This document shows positions 22,406-33,268 of a stretch of 64,000 nucleotides of DNA, piece after piece. Numbering within the stretch: the first letter of the stretch is position 1; every line of letters starts with the position of its first letter. The DNA is from Furcasterigmium furcatum (lineage: Eukaryota > Ascomycota > Sordariomycetes > Glomerellales > Plectosphaerellaceae), in contig BCIA01000006.1 of NCBI GenBank assembly GCA_001599815.1, positions 3,474,961 through 3,538,960 of the forward strand. The letters run 5' to 3'. The notes beneath the pieces are model-generated. The model did no database searches. It was given only the letters and a program-made list of their open reading frames with translations, and was not told where the DNA came from. A program made the translations under genes and the position numbers.

Positions 22406-23602
22406 ATGCGCCCAAGGGTAGCAAAGTTTCTGGCCCTGGCGACCATATTGTCGACCACCTATGGTTCAACATCGCCCTCCGCCGCCCCAGCACACCACAT
22501 TTTAATACCCGTCAACGAGCTTGAGCGCCGGTCTTGCAATGCCGACAATTGCTTGCGAGCCCTGAGGAACCCCTCCCGGGCAGAGGCCGCATCCTCGCTA
22601 TGCTCATCAGTCCTCCTGACGACCCTCGCACCAACCGCGACCGCCGGCCTCCCGTCGTACGTTTCGAACTGTGGCTCAAGCTGCGACGCCACGAAGCTCG
22701 TGTCGAGGCTTAGTAGTGCCTGTCTGTGTCACTTAGGCGGGCCTCCAACGACACCCGAACCGTCTCCTGAACCGTCTTCTGATCTCTCGAGCTCGATACT
22801 ACCCAGCTTCACCTGCCCAGCACCGGAAACATTAACAATCACCGTGACCGTGCCGACATCAAACATCGAAAGCTCGGCTTACTCGACCTGCCCAGCGCCG
22901 GAGACATCAACCATCACGGTAACGGCCTCGGCCTCAGACGCAGAAAGCTCGGCGTACTCGAGCTGCCCGGCACCGAGTACGGTAATACCAGAGCCCGAAA
23001 CCGAGACTGTGACGGAAACCGAGACACTTTCTGCATCCACGGCCACTATCACCAGCTTCAGCATCTTCACCGTCACCAGCATCAGGACCACTACCGTCAC
23101 CAGCACCACTACCGCCGCCGAGCCATTGAGCTGCAGGCAGCTGCTCATCAACGAAGGCTTTGAAAATCCAGCCCGAGAATTATTCCCGTGGAGACCCAGT
23201 GGTATTGCCACCGTTTTCGCCCTCGCCCAAGATTCCGCATCAAGCCCCGTCCATCTAAGATTCGGTGTGTCACCAGCGCAAGGCACGTCCTCCATTTTGA
23301 TCCTCGAACAATCCATCACGTTGTGCGCAGGCCGTTATCGAGTCGCCTTCCGTGTTCGGCCTACCGACGGTGTCATATGGCGCCTCGAGGCTCACCTTCA
23401 ACGACCCGGCGCCTCAACACTGACTGGTGCTGCCGATATCCAGTCTGGTGGTTGGTTCTTTGGCGATATGAGTTTTACAGAGATGGTTCTTAGCGGCGGG
23501 TCAGGAACCTTCCAGTTCGTAGTTCGACCGAGGGATGCATTTACGACACAGCAGGAGATTAACTTCGACTGGATCCGTCTAGAACGGATTGGAGACGCAT
23601 AG
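22406..23602 (+). CDS. Secreted Ser/Thr-rich wall-type protein with C-terminal carbohydrate-binding-like domain
   Basis: A 398-residue single-exon protein. I start it at 22406 because the N-terminus MRPRVAKFLALATILSTTYG is a good secretion signal; an in-frame upstream start at 22310 would hide it. A Cys-containing module follows (about 45-110, with CNADNCLRALRN and CGSSCDATKLVSRLSSACLC). Then come imperfect repeats built on CPAPETxTITVT...ESSAYS (three copies, about 130-195) and a Thr/Ser/Val-rich linker likely to be O-glycosylated. The last 150 residues (NEGFENPARELFPWRP to WIRLERIGDA) look like a galactose-binding or CBM-type beta-sandwich. I recognise the layout as typical of fungal surface proteins but not a named family. 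No GPI-type hydrophobic C-terminus is present. Confidence 0.72.
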   Translation: MRPRVAKFLALATILSTTYGSTSPSAAPAHHILIPVNELERRSCNADNCLRALRNPSRAEAASSLCSSVLLTTLAPTATAGLPSYVSNCGSSCDATKLVSRLSSACLCHLGGPPTTPEPSPEPSSDLSSSILPSFTCPAPETLTITVTVPTSNIESSAYSTCPAPETSTITVTASASDAESSAYSSCPAPSTVIPEPETETVTETETLSASTATITSFSIFTVTSIRTTTVTSTTTAAEPLSCRQLLINEGFENPARELFPWRPSGIATVFALAQDSASSPVHLRFGVSPAQGTSSILILEQSITLCAGRYRVAFRVRPTDGVIWRLEAHLQRPGASTLTGAADIQSGGWFFGDMSFTEMVLSGGSGTFQFVVRPRDAFTTQQEINFDWIRLERIGDA

Positions 23603-23887
23603 ATAGTGATTGCTTATGTAGGATGCCATAAAAATCCGCCATGTCAGTTCTCAATTCAGCCGGCGTGAACGTGTTCGATCTGCTTCTTATACAAGGGGAC
23701 AAACTGGCCATACGATTGCGGGCTCTCGACTCGGGATTAGCGACTTTCACAATGATTTGGAGGCCAAGATAGGCTACGACCTCACCGAACTGCGGAGGAA
23801 TTTGACCAGACTGTTTCCATCAATACCTAAATCGAGGTATCATATATTCGGCGCTCATGAGAACGGGAGGTATCGGCATGTCCTTGT

Positions 23888-25719
23888 TTAGAACGACACG
23901 ACGACATCCTCGTGTGCACCGAACAGTCCGGCAGGGTCCGCCGAGTCCTTGATCAGCCTCAGCTGGATCTGCCTCTTGTGAAACTCGGAATAAACCACGA
24001 CGGCCTTGATGCGCGCCCGGCCTGGGATCGGCTCGTTATGAACCCCGTCCTGCCGCCACTCGCACACGGACGGCGGCCTGAAGCCCCGCGCAGACCACAT
24101 CTGCCAAGGGACGGCCATCAACCTGTCAACCTCTTCGTCCGTCGGCTCCTGGAGAAACCCACCCGATCTCAAGAAACCCTCGTCCACCGGCCATGGCGGA
24201 GATCCGACCCCGGCAGCGAGCTCATGCGCATCATGCTCCTCCGTCGAGATGATCCTTTCCACGACCCGTGCGGCGCCGTCGCTGCGCCAGTTTGCCTCTT
24301 GCCTCTTGAGGCCCTGCAGCGTTGCGAGCGCGCGGCGGCGCAGCACGGGGTGCCTACACCGCTGGGCGAGGAAGAACAGGACCGCCACAATTCCGGGCTC
24401 CAGGCTGACGCTGGATGCCTCGTGCTCGCGCAGCAGGCGGGCCAGGGCGGCCCCGAGCCTCTCCATGTGCTCAAAGTGGCTCAGGTGACCATCCCAGCGT
24501 GTCTCGTCCCCTGCGAGGGATGCCGTGAAGATGAGGCGGAGGAAGACGTGGTAGAAGCGGACGCTCAGTTTGGCAATAATGGCCTCGTCATCGCTGGCGG
24601 CGCTGGTGCACGAGTGAGCAGACAATGTTGGACTATTTCCACTTGTGCGGCTGCGTTCAGTGCCGGGAGGAGTAGAGCGTTTCAGCTGCAGGTTCTCGAA
24701 CGTGGCCATCTTCAGTTCCCAGGCCTGCAGATCCCGCTGTATCGTAGCATGGCTGGCGTGGTGCTCTTCAACGGAGACCACCCCGCTCTGGGATAGGAGA
24801 ATGAATCGCCTCATAAGGACAAATAGCGTCGAAGCCGCCATGTCGTAAGAGGTGATGGACTGGTCCTCGCGGAGAGTGCCGGCGTCGGCAGCCCCCCTCA
24901 GCTTGTTAATCTCGACGAAGGGGTACGGGGCCTGCGAGTCGTTGAAGGTCATGGCGCCCAGGTCCATGCGCATGAGGGCGCCTGTGAGATGCGCCGTCTC
25001 GGTGCTCTTGCAGCCGTGGTCGTGGATCATTCTCAGCCCGGCGAGGAGATGCTCAGACATGTCCTCGAAGCGGTATAGGAGGTTCGCCGCGGCGTTCAGG
25101 GCGAGGCTCAGGGCAAGAATGACGGAGGGCGACTCGATGTTTTGCGCCATCTCCATTGCCCTGCCATAGTGGACCATGGCCTTCCGGGCCAAAGATCTGT
25201 CAGGCCCCTCGGAGAAGTCGAGGTCCAGATTCCGGTGCAGCGCCCCGATGGCGATGGTCGCGTGCCATATCGCGGGTTCGGCGTGGGCGAGTTGGAGGAG
25301 GTGCTGGGTCCAGAAGCTCGAGGCGGCGAAGATGCCAGTGCCCGGGGCCGTGGTTCGGCGGAAGAAGTCGAAGAGGATGAGGTCATGTTCACTTCCTGCC
25401 TGAGTTTTGGGTGGCGATGGTGTCCTGGGTGATGATGCTTGTGAGAGAGTGAGGGGCGAGAGAGCGCGAGAGACTGGGCCGAGGACCGAGATTGTCTGGA
25501 CAACCCGTGTAAGCTGCCGCCGAGACAATGGCGCGCCGCGGGGGACGTAACCATCGCAGACTCGCTGGTCTTTCCGGCATCTTAGACAGTTGGGTTTTGT
25601 CTCGTCGCATTTGACATGACGAATCCTGCTCACAGTCAGTTTAGAGCCTGACAGACAAGAGAGCCGCCTGGAGCATCTTACCTACAGGTGATACAGCCGG
25701 TGCCAGGCCTTCTTCCCAT
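23888..25719 (-). CDS. Zn2Cys6 transcription factor with fungal-specific regulatory domain
   Basis: Exons 25719-25682 and 25625-23888 give 591 residues. The zinc cluster is split by a 56-nt intron inside the codon for Arg13; joining gives GCITCRIRHVKCDETKPNC followed by LRCRKDQRVCDGY, with the six ligands Cys9, 12, 19, 26, 29 and 36. The remainder is a helical regulatory region of the type found in many Pezizomycotina activators (LQLAHAEPAIWHATIAIGAL, ILALSLALNAAANLL). Such proteins bind CGG-containing sites in the nucleus. The gene is divergent from the unrecognised gene at 26360 with 640 bp between starts, which could make that gene a target, but this is only positional. Confidence 0.9.
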
Positions 25720-26359
25720 GGCTCAGGGAGTATCTGTCAGATCCGTGGATCCTGTCTGATTGGGTGATTGAATGTGTTGATGTCTTTTCTGTTCTGTGTG
25801 GACTCTCCGTAACACCTTGTATTCCATGGTCTGGACTCGGGGATAAAACTAAGGAGATGGACCCCCCCTGAAACGCACGGTGATGAACCACCCGGAATGA
25901 ATCCCTGCGATCCCACTTCCTCTGGTCTTGCAATTGGCTGCGTCGCCGAAAACCGCGTGTCTGGGCCACCCAGTGAATGCCGGTGAGCTTCGACCTCTGT
26001 CCGGCCTGTGCCTCTGGTGGCGCCCAGCTCGGCTGGTGAGTGCAATGGTACGAGGGTCACAGAATACATGTCCGGCCCAGCTATATTGACATGTAGATGC
26101 GTTGCCTTGGATTCTCTCTAATTGAGCAAGAGGCCATCTCGATTTTCTTTCGCTCGATTGAAGTCTGCCGGTTGACATGGCCGTTCCGAGGGCGGCCATG
26201 CTTTCTGTCACCCTCTTGCTCGGCCCTTGGCCCCAACTTGAAGCCAGTCTGGGCATGCAGACAGCCAAGAGTCGGAACCTGAGAGGCTGAGATTTCGAAT
26301 GGCGGGCGACCGTCTCATCTTCAACCCCGCCGCCAGTGTCATCCATCGCCAACACAGCC
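25720..26359. other. Divergent promoter region of the Zn2Cys6 gene and an unrecognised gene
   Basis: 640 bp between divergent starts. No clear element was identified. Confidence 0.5.
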
Positions 26360-27541
26360 ATGGACTCGGCTCCCGATTCGACATCGGACATCACCATCCC
26401 CGACGCGCCCGCCGTGCCGCCCGGGGCCTGGCTCTGCCCCGAAAATGGACCATACCCGCCCGGCGCACCCCTCATCACCGCCGAGCCCGAGGAAGGCTCA
26501 CCCTGGGCTTACAGTGAGGACGAGATCGTCCTCCTCTGGACGCAGATCCTCAAGATCTTTTTGCGACTCAGCTACGTCAAGGAGAGCAATGTCGTCTTCC
26601 CACCGGCGGACACTGGCAGACACACGGGCATGAACACGGCTTACATGCGCGATGAGCTGCGCATGAGCGAGCGCGTCATCTCGCTCGTCGAGCGTCTCCC
26701 GTACGCTTTCGAATACAAAGGCACGCAGTGGAACTACCCGGTTCAGGTGTACCCACAGGCAGTGACCTGCGACTATCTGGTCCGGGACCCGCGTGTGCTG
26801 GCCGGGACCCGCGAGGCCCATCCCGCGTTCTCGTGTCGGGAGGAGGGACACCCCAGGGACGCACGTCTCAGGCCTGACGATGTGCTTTTGCTCGACCCTT
26901 GGGAGTCGGATGGGATAACCTGGATCCTCGATACCAAAGCAAGTAAGTCATCTAGACCAGCCCAATCGACCAGGCACTCAACCTCTGCATTACGCTGAAT
27001 CGGACCCTGCCGCTAAGACACCATACGGGAGTTCTGGGACACCTGCGAGTACACTGCTCGCAAGATACCCGCGGACTTCGTCGACGAGGTGCCCGAGATG
27101 GAGGACCATTACCGCAACTGGCCAGCATTCCACGCGCCCTTCGTCCTTAAGACGTACGTCCGAGACCTCTGGGACTTGAACTACCTGCCCCAATCCGGTC
27201 ACCACATCGGTGACACGACTCTTGTTCGTACTGATACCCGTCCTCGCCTCTGGCGTGACGCCTCCGATCTGTGGTCACTGACATGGCTTGGCCGACCCCT
27301 GCAGTTTGCCGACTCGTTCCTGGTCGCCCGAACGCTGCGAGAAGACTACGGCTGGCCAGATGCCTTCCGCGAGGAGGCCTGGAAGCGGGATCGAAACCGC
27401 GTGGAGAGGGCTGCCGGGGACCTGAAAAAAGAAGTCACAGGGGGCCGTGGTGGATTCCAAGACGACATCATTAAGCGGTGGATTGCGCACCCTGAGGAGA
27501 TTCCCGAGCTCGTTGTCCCTGAATCTACCGCTGACAGCTAG
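26360..27541 (+). CDS. Hypothetical protein, family not recognised
   Basis: Exons 26360-26942 and 27018-27541 join to 368 residues (TKA then NTIREFWDTCEYTARK). Start at 26360 is the first ATG in frame. The protein is soluble, aromatic-rich and without signal peptide or membrane segment. It opens with an acidic, Pro-rich segment, then GAWLCPENGPYPPGAP, a helical region (IVLLWTQILKIFLRLSY), and later WHITE-like aromatic blocks such as HYRNWPAFHAPFVLKTY and LWSLTWLGRPLQFADSF. I do not recognise the family. Consistent codon use and a clean intron support it being a real gene. It is divergent from a Zn2Cys6 regulator. Confidence 0.68.
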
Positions 27542-28360
27542 GGCTGTCGGACCTTCATTACATTCACTTGCTAGTTGGCGACTGCCGCATCCCAACCTCC
27601 CAGCCCGTGTCGTAGAAGTTGAGAAGTTAATTGGCGCCAAGCACGTGTTTTCCTCAGGGCAATAGTCATGCTCCGTCTAGAAATTGAGTGTGCCAGTTCA
27701 CGTAAGAGAGACCGCACGAGGTGGTGGCCATCGCCCGGTAGCAGATCTGGCTCCCGCCATCCTCTTCCTAATCGTTGACGAAACGGACTCTGGATATACC
27801 CCTTGAACCAAGGAGCCTCCAGCTGCTCCATTCTCGGCCACCACTAGAAGCCCGTCCGTGCGGCGCTTGGGAAGAAAGAGGATCACTTACGGTCGAGGCG
27901 GCACGGAGAATCCGCTCTGGCAGGGTGAAAGTCGCACTCCAAACCGTCTAAGCCACCTCCATGACGATGGGCGGGACGCATTAACTCCAGTGGACGTGCA
28001 CAGTCCCATTCGGCGGGAATTAAGATAGGCCCTTCTTGAATCAAGGCGTCCCACCCGGTTCCAATCGCCGGGGCCGTTATGGCGATAGAGCCAATGGCCG
28101 GCGAGCATTGAGTGTAAGTGATGATGGTGAACAAGGGCAAAGCTTCAGCAACTGAGTGGCTCATGAGATCCCACGGTTATCCAAAATGCACTCGATTGAA
28201 TCCATAAGCCAAATTGCAACACTGTCGTCGGCATTAAATACTGCGCCAGTCTCCTCTCTGAGCTCACAGTATTCTTCCTACTTCATTCCACTTCATTTTA
28301 AGTACTTCAGGACATCGACAAACTCATCTCCTATCTATTACCACTGTCATTTCTGAAACT
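27542..28360. other. Intergenic upstream of the serine carboxypeptidase
   Basis: 819 bp. The last 150 bases are AT-rich with TC-rich runs, as expected for a promoter and leader. Nothing else seen. Confidence 0.5.
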
Positions 28361-30607
28361 ATGAGAAACTTCCTTCAAGCCACTGCTCCTTGGGCCGTTT
28401 TGGCATGCCTGGCCGCTGCTTCACCTTGTGCGCCGCACACAAGCAAGGGCGTGGTGACAGTCCTGTCCGAGAAATTCCCCGGGGCCGAGATTTCTTACAA
28501 GGAGGTGAGTGGGTGTTGCAGCCGCCATGAGCGCCAGACGTGATTATGCTCCCTAACTGACACCCAGCTCAGACGAGCCTCTGCGAGACCACTGCAGGAG
28601 TCAAGTCGTACAGCGGATATGTGATCTTGCCGAAGCAGTACATCGTCGACAGCCAGGAATGGGACGATGGGGTTGCCGCCCACCTCTTCTTCTGGTATTT
28701 TGGTTAGTCTTTGGCCCGGATCCATCTGTACATGCCCGGTTCCCCGGTTCGAGCAACTGCTGATACAAGTAACAGAGTCTCGCAACAACCCAGAAACAGC
28801 CCCTACCACGATCTACCTTGGCGGCGGTCCCGGGGCGTCTTCTCTCGACTTCGTCTCCAATTTCCCCTGCTCGATTAACCCAGACTCTAACTCCACCACT
28901 CTGAATGAATTCTCCTCGAACAACGACGTGAATATGCTCTACATTGACCAACCTGTCGGGGCTGGATTCTCCTATGTTTCCCTCGTCAATGGCACCATGG
29001 ATCTCACGACCTCCGTGTTCACCGCGTTCGGGGACAGGAATGCAACGAATCACCCTGAGCTGAACTCGACCACGGTCCGAGCAACACTGGACCAAAGCTT
29101 CCAGCAGCAAGAATTCATCGACTGGGGACTTGTCACAAAGACAACCCCCAACGCGGCTAGAAATCTATGGAACTTTGCGCAAGTCTGGTTCAAGGAGTAA
29201 GTCAAGACTTTCACTTCTTTCTTTCTCGGTCCAGACACTGAGACTCTACCATTAGATTCCCCGAGAGAAAGACACAGAACGATGGTATCAGTCTTTGGAC
29301 CTCCTCAGTACGTTCTTCCCACATTTCCCACGACTGAGATGGCCCTGACTGTAGATTGGCAGTATGGAGGATTCTACGGCCCTGCGTTCTTCTCTCACTG
29401 GCTTGACCAGAACGAACTCATCACCTCTGGCCGCTCACCGCTCGCCAACGCCACCGTCCTCGACCTACACACATTGGGCCTCGCCGGTGCCTGCATGGAC
29501 TCGCGTGCCATGGGTAAGGGATTTCCCCTATTCGCGCACAACAACACCTACGGCATCGAGATGTATGATGAGGGCGTCTTCGAGGAAGTCCTGAATCTCA
29601 TTGAAACCCCTGACACCGGATGCAATGCCCTGATAGACACATGCCGCGCGCTGGCCAGGGTCGGCGATCCTCTCGGGACGGGGCTCAACAACACGGTCAA
29701 CCAGGCATGTGTGGCGGCCACCAACGTCTGCTTCGGCGGGGTTCAAGGCGCCGTCAGCAAATTTACTACGGTATGTTTGAACCATTAAGTGTTCGTCCAT
29801 GGGCGGCTGAGAGAATGTGAACTGATCAACTGCTCAACTAGCGCGCTCCTTTCGATATCACGTTCTTCAGCCTCGCCACGCACCCCGACTTATACCAGAA
29901 CGCCTTCTTCAACCGACTCTGGGTTCAAGAGGAGCTCGGCGTGCCACTTAACTTCACCGCCGGCTCCGATACCGTTACTGGCGCGTTTTTCGGGTTGACG
30001 GGAGACCCTATGATCCGGGACATCTCCTCCCTCGAGAGCGTCCTGGCACGGGGCATCAATGTCGCCATCGCCATCGGCGACCGGGACTACCGCTGCAACT
30101 GTAATTATCGTGGCGTTCTATACTCGAAAGATCACTCGCTGACGTGCGGCAGGGATTGGCGGCGAGAATGTCTCTCTCGCCCTAGACACCCCCTCCTCGC
30201 CTGCCTTCCGCGACGCCGGCTACGCCCCGATTATCACCAGCTCCTCGTACCAGGGCGGTCTGGTCCGCGAGCACGGTAACCTGTCCTTCTCGCGCATCTT
30301 CCAGGCCGGCCATGGCGTCGCCGCATACCAGCCGGAGACGATGTACCAGGTCTTTCAGCGGGCGCTTTCCCGCCGCGACATATCCACAGGCAGAGTCGAG
30401 CTGGCGAGGAATGCAACGTACGCTACCGAGGGGCCGACAGACATCATGGACGTGAAAAACGAGGTTCCAGATCCCAAGCTCAGTATCTGCTACCTATACG
30501 GGGCGCCGATCACTTGCACACCAGAGCAGCTCGAAGCGCTCCGGGATGGGAGCGCGGTCGTGGAGGACTTTGTGGTCGTCTCCCCTCCGGTGACTAGGGA
30601 AGTATAG
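28361..30607 (+). CDS. Secreted serine carboxypeptidase, peptidase family S10
   Basis: Seven exons (28361-28504, 28573-28702, 28776-29196, 29256-29307, 29363-29770, 29842-30100, 30153-30607) give 622 residues. A signal peptide covers about 1-21. The oxyanion-hole motif is GGGPGASSL, followed by DQPVGAGFSY. The nucleophile is Ser249 in WTSSYGGFYGP, the acid lies in GDRDYRCNW (Asp467 by analogy with yeast carboxypeptidase Y) and the base is His525 in AGHGVAAYQPE, so the triad is complete. An intron falls exactly between the Ser249 and Tyr250 codons. The usual GES before Tyr is TSS here, so the conserved glutamate that helps set the acid optimum is replaced by serine. Several N-glycosylation sites are present. 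Likely an extracellular or vacuolar exopeptidase. Confidence 0.9.
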
Positions 30608-30704
30608 CTTCCAAGATAGTCGAGGACATAAAAGCATCGGGACAGGGATACTTCAGGAGCGGAACATATAACTTTGTTGGCATACAGTACCCTCCTAAAA
30701 TCAA

Positions 30705-32711
30705 TCAAGCCGTCAGCCGGTTCACCCTGACAACCACAGCCCAGGCCCTCGCAGCATCCAGCAGCGAAGACCTCCCAAGGAAGCGTTCGTACTCTGCCAC
30801 AGCTGCATCCATGCTCGCCTCGTCCTTGGCGTTTTCGAAGCCTCCAAAGGCCTCAGGCACTAGGGTTCGAGAGACATCGGCAGCATACCTGAGAGCCCTC
30901 TCTCTGATCACACTCAGCCTCTTGCCAAACTGCTCGCCGTTTAGGAGAGACATGATGTACTCTCGCTCCCTCATGATAACATAAACGTCGTACGCGACAT
31001 GAGTGGAAATCAACATGAAATCATCCACGTCCTTCGAGATATACCACTCCAAGTCCTCACTCCAACCAACGCCGTCTTGCCCCTTGTCCAGGAATTTGGG
31101 GTTGAGCTCGGCCAGGTCGTTCAGCCCGCCCTGCACGTTGCCGCTCACAAGCTGAGCAACGCCCTGTTTCCAACGCGACCACTTGCTCAGGGTCTCGGAC
31201 ACCTTTGCCATGAATGGGATGGGCTCCTCCCCTTCCTTCATGACCTGCAGAAGCGAGTCCAGCAGGCCCAGGGAGAGGTACAACTTGACTGCTGACCTGC
31301 CACCTGCGGTGACAACTGCGCACGTGTCTTGCATCTGCTTCCTGCGCTGCTCAATGGCAGAGTTCGACCAGGTCTGGTCTCCCCTGCACCAGTCATTCGG
31401 GTGCTGCGCCTCGTACGTAGCACAGCACTGCGTGTCGAGGCCAAAAGTCAGGCAGCGAGGATCCGCGCCGTTTGCGAGTCCGCAGTTGTCGTTCTGGATC
31501 TCGATGCCTCTCGTGCAAGCTCGAGTGACCCACGTCTGGATGCCGGGACACAAGTTGGGCCGCTCATCCATGGGGAACTCGTTTCTCACCCCCGTCAGGA
31601 CGTCGGCAAGCTCCTTCCACTTCTCCACGTACACCCGCCAGCCTACTTTCCGTGCCGCGGCCTGCCATGCGTCAGATACGCCGTCGCGGCGCTGTACCTG
31701 GTCTTGAAAGTCGGGCACCTCGAAAGGCATTGGCGTGTCAGTCTCGGCAGCAACACCAGCCGAAGCCTGGAACGACCCGGACGCGTTGAGATAGCTGGGG
31801 ATATCCCATGAAAGAGAAGAGTCTTGGGATGCTGTTGGTAGGTATGAATGTGTCTCCGTGGGCTGTGTCTTTCCGTATGTGTAGGATCCAGTTGTCTCCG
31901 TCATAGATCCTGCACCATCATACGAACTACTGTCAAATGAATTGCTGCCAAACGAACTGCTGTCGTAGGACTTGCTGTCGTAGGAACTTCTGTAGGAGGA
32001 GTCGTAGGAATTGCTGCCGTAGGAGCTATCGTAGGACCTTCTGGAGGTGTCGTAGGAGGAGCTATCATAGGAGGAGCTGCCACCATAGGTGTCATATGAG
32101 GAGCTGCCTGTTGGTGGCACGTATATCACCGTGGATGCAGCGTCCTCGGACATGGAGCCGTCGCCCGGCCCTGCGCCGGCAGAATACGGAGGGCTGTCGC
32201 CGGGGCCGTATCCACCAGCCACCGGCTTGGCACCAGCCCCGTCGCCCACGCAGTCCGGCCCCAGAAGAGCCACCTCCGTGCAACTCTGGGCCCCGTATCC
32301 GACGCAGCGAGCATCGCACTTGACCCCCTCGGCGACCCAGACCCGGTGCTCCTGTCCGACGACCGGCAGCCGCCATTGTTTCTGGGTGTCGCCGTCTGCA
32401 GTGTCGCTTGCCTTGTAGCCCGGCCGGCACGCACATGCTGCGCGGGGATTCTTTGCTCTCGGGTCCGGATAGATGCATGTCGGCGCGGTTGTCGGGTCGC
32501 AAGAGTTGCGGTAGATGTTGCAGGACGGTGGGCAGAGAGATCTGACGTTCAGGTCTGGGCGACCGAACGAGTCTTGGATCTCCTGCAGGATGGGGGCGCT
32601 GCCATCGCCGCAGACAAGGGGCGACCCGTCACGGCAGATGAAGCGGGTGGCATTGACTGGAAGGATAAGGAGGAAAATGAAAGCGAAGAGTGCTAGAGTC
32701 GAGTCTGGCAT
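30705..32711 (-). CDS. Secreted Cys-rich protein with Ser-Tyr-Asp repeats, family not recognised
   Basis: A single-exon 668-residue protein. The N-terminus MPDSTLALFAFIFLLILPVNA is a clear signal peptide. Residues 25-155 form a Cys-rich module (CRDGSPLVCGDG, CPPSCNIYRNSCD, CACRPGYK, CDARCVGYGAQSC) resembling small disulfide-bonded extracellular domains. A Gly/Pro linker leads to a tyrosine-rich repeat (203-265) with eight SYD units and one SFD unit. A Thr/Ser segment follows, then a C-terminal domain (about 340-668) with a second Cys group (CPGIQTWVTRACTRGIEIQ, CCATYEAQHPNDWC) and a long helical part. Such Tyr/Ser repeats suggest an adhesive or cross-linkable surface protein, which is inference. 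It converges on the carboxypeptidase with 97 bp between stops. Confidence 0.75.
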   Translation of the reverse strand: MPDSTLALFAFIFLLILPVNATRFICRDGSPLVCGDGSAPILQEIQDSFGRPDLNVRSLCPPSCNIYRNSCDPTTAPTCIYPDPRAKNPRAACACRPGYKASDTADGDTQKQWRLPVVGQEHRVWVAEGVKCDARCVGYGAQSCTEVALLGPDCVGDGAGAKPVAGGYGPGDSPPYSAGAGPGDGSMSEDAASTVIYVPPTGSSSYDTYGGSSSYDSSSYDTSRRSYDSSYGSNSYDSSYRSSYDSKSYDSSSFGSNSFDSSSYDGAGSMTETTGSYTYGKTQPTETHSYLPTASQDSSLSWDIPSYLNASGSFQASAGVAAETDTPMPFEVPDFQDQVQRRDGVSDAWQAAARKVGWRVYVEKWKELADVLTGVRNEFPMDERPNLCPGIQTWVTRACTRGIEIQNDNCGLANGADPRCLTFGLDTQCCATYEAQHPNDWCRGDQTWSNSAIEQRRKQMQDTCAVVTAGGRSAVKLYLSLGLLDSLLQVMKEGEEPIPFMAKVSETLSKWSRWKQGVAQLVSGNVQGGLNDLAELNPKFLDKGQDGVGWSEDLEWYISKDVDDFMLISTHVAYDVYVIMREREYIMSLLNGEQFGKRLSVIRERALRYAADVSRTLVPEAFGGFENAKDEASMDAAVAEYERFLGRSSLLDAARAWAVVVRVNRLTA
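31917..32105 (-). repeat. Tandem imperfect SSYDS-encoding repeat
   Basis: About 190 bp inside the secreted Cys-rich gene encodes eight SYD and one SFD motifs at 5-8 residue spacing. On the plus strand this reads as repeated TCGTAGGA/GCTGTCGTAGGA units. A candidate for copy-number variation between strains. Confidence 0.8.
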
Positions 32712-33268
32712 TGTGGTGAAGACTGCTATGCGTAGCTGTAGAACGGGCTGTTTCTTGGTGAGTGAGGTCGTCGTTCTGGGCGCTCACGCCGTGCCGCCGG
32801 GAGCTGGCGCCGAATATATGCAGATGATCCCTCACGAACCGTGTACTTCATCCGAATGATTCACGGTCTAGCTATGGGCCAGCCCAATATCGGGGCTCAT
32901 TCTCTCAGCCGCCCCCTCAGCCATCCGGCCTCAGGGTCAGCCGCACCCGGCAGGTGAGACATCCGGTGCCGGTTTTGCCGTTGCCTCAAAGACTAGCTCA
33001 GATACACTATGCCATCTCTGTTCTGGATATCTCCGAATAAATGGTTTAGACTTTTAAGCTTCAATTTAGCAGGTAATCAGCCGCATTACTGCGGCCGGCT
33101 CAGCTCGCAGGCGGCGGTGAGGGCCTGGATTCACCAGCCCGACGTGAGCATCGTACCCCTTCTGCTGGTAGCAGTAGAAAGAGGGCTGGATCCCTCTCCC
33201 TCTGGTTTCGCATATCACTCCTCCCCATCCAAGGTCGTCAGTGATCTCCTTCCCCACCATACCACATC
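32712..33268. other. Divergent promoter between the repeat protein and the SUR7-like gene
   Basis: 557 bp between divergent starts. TATA-like ATATAT occurs about 100 bp upstream of the minus-strand gene. No other element identified. Confidence 0.5.
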
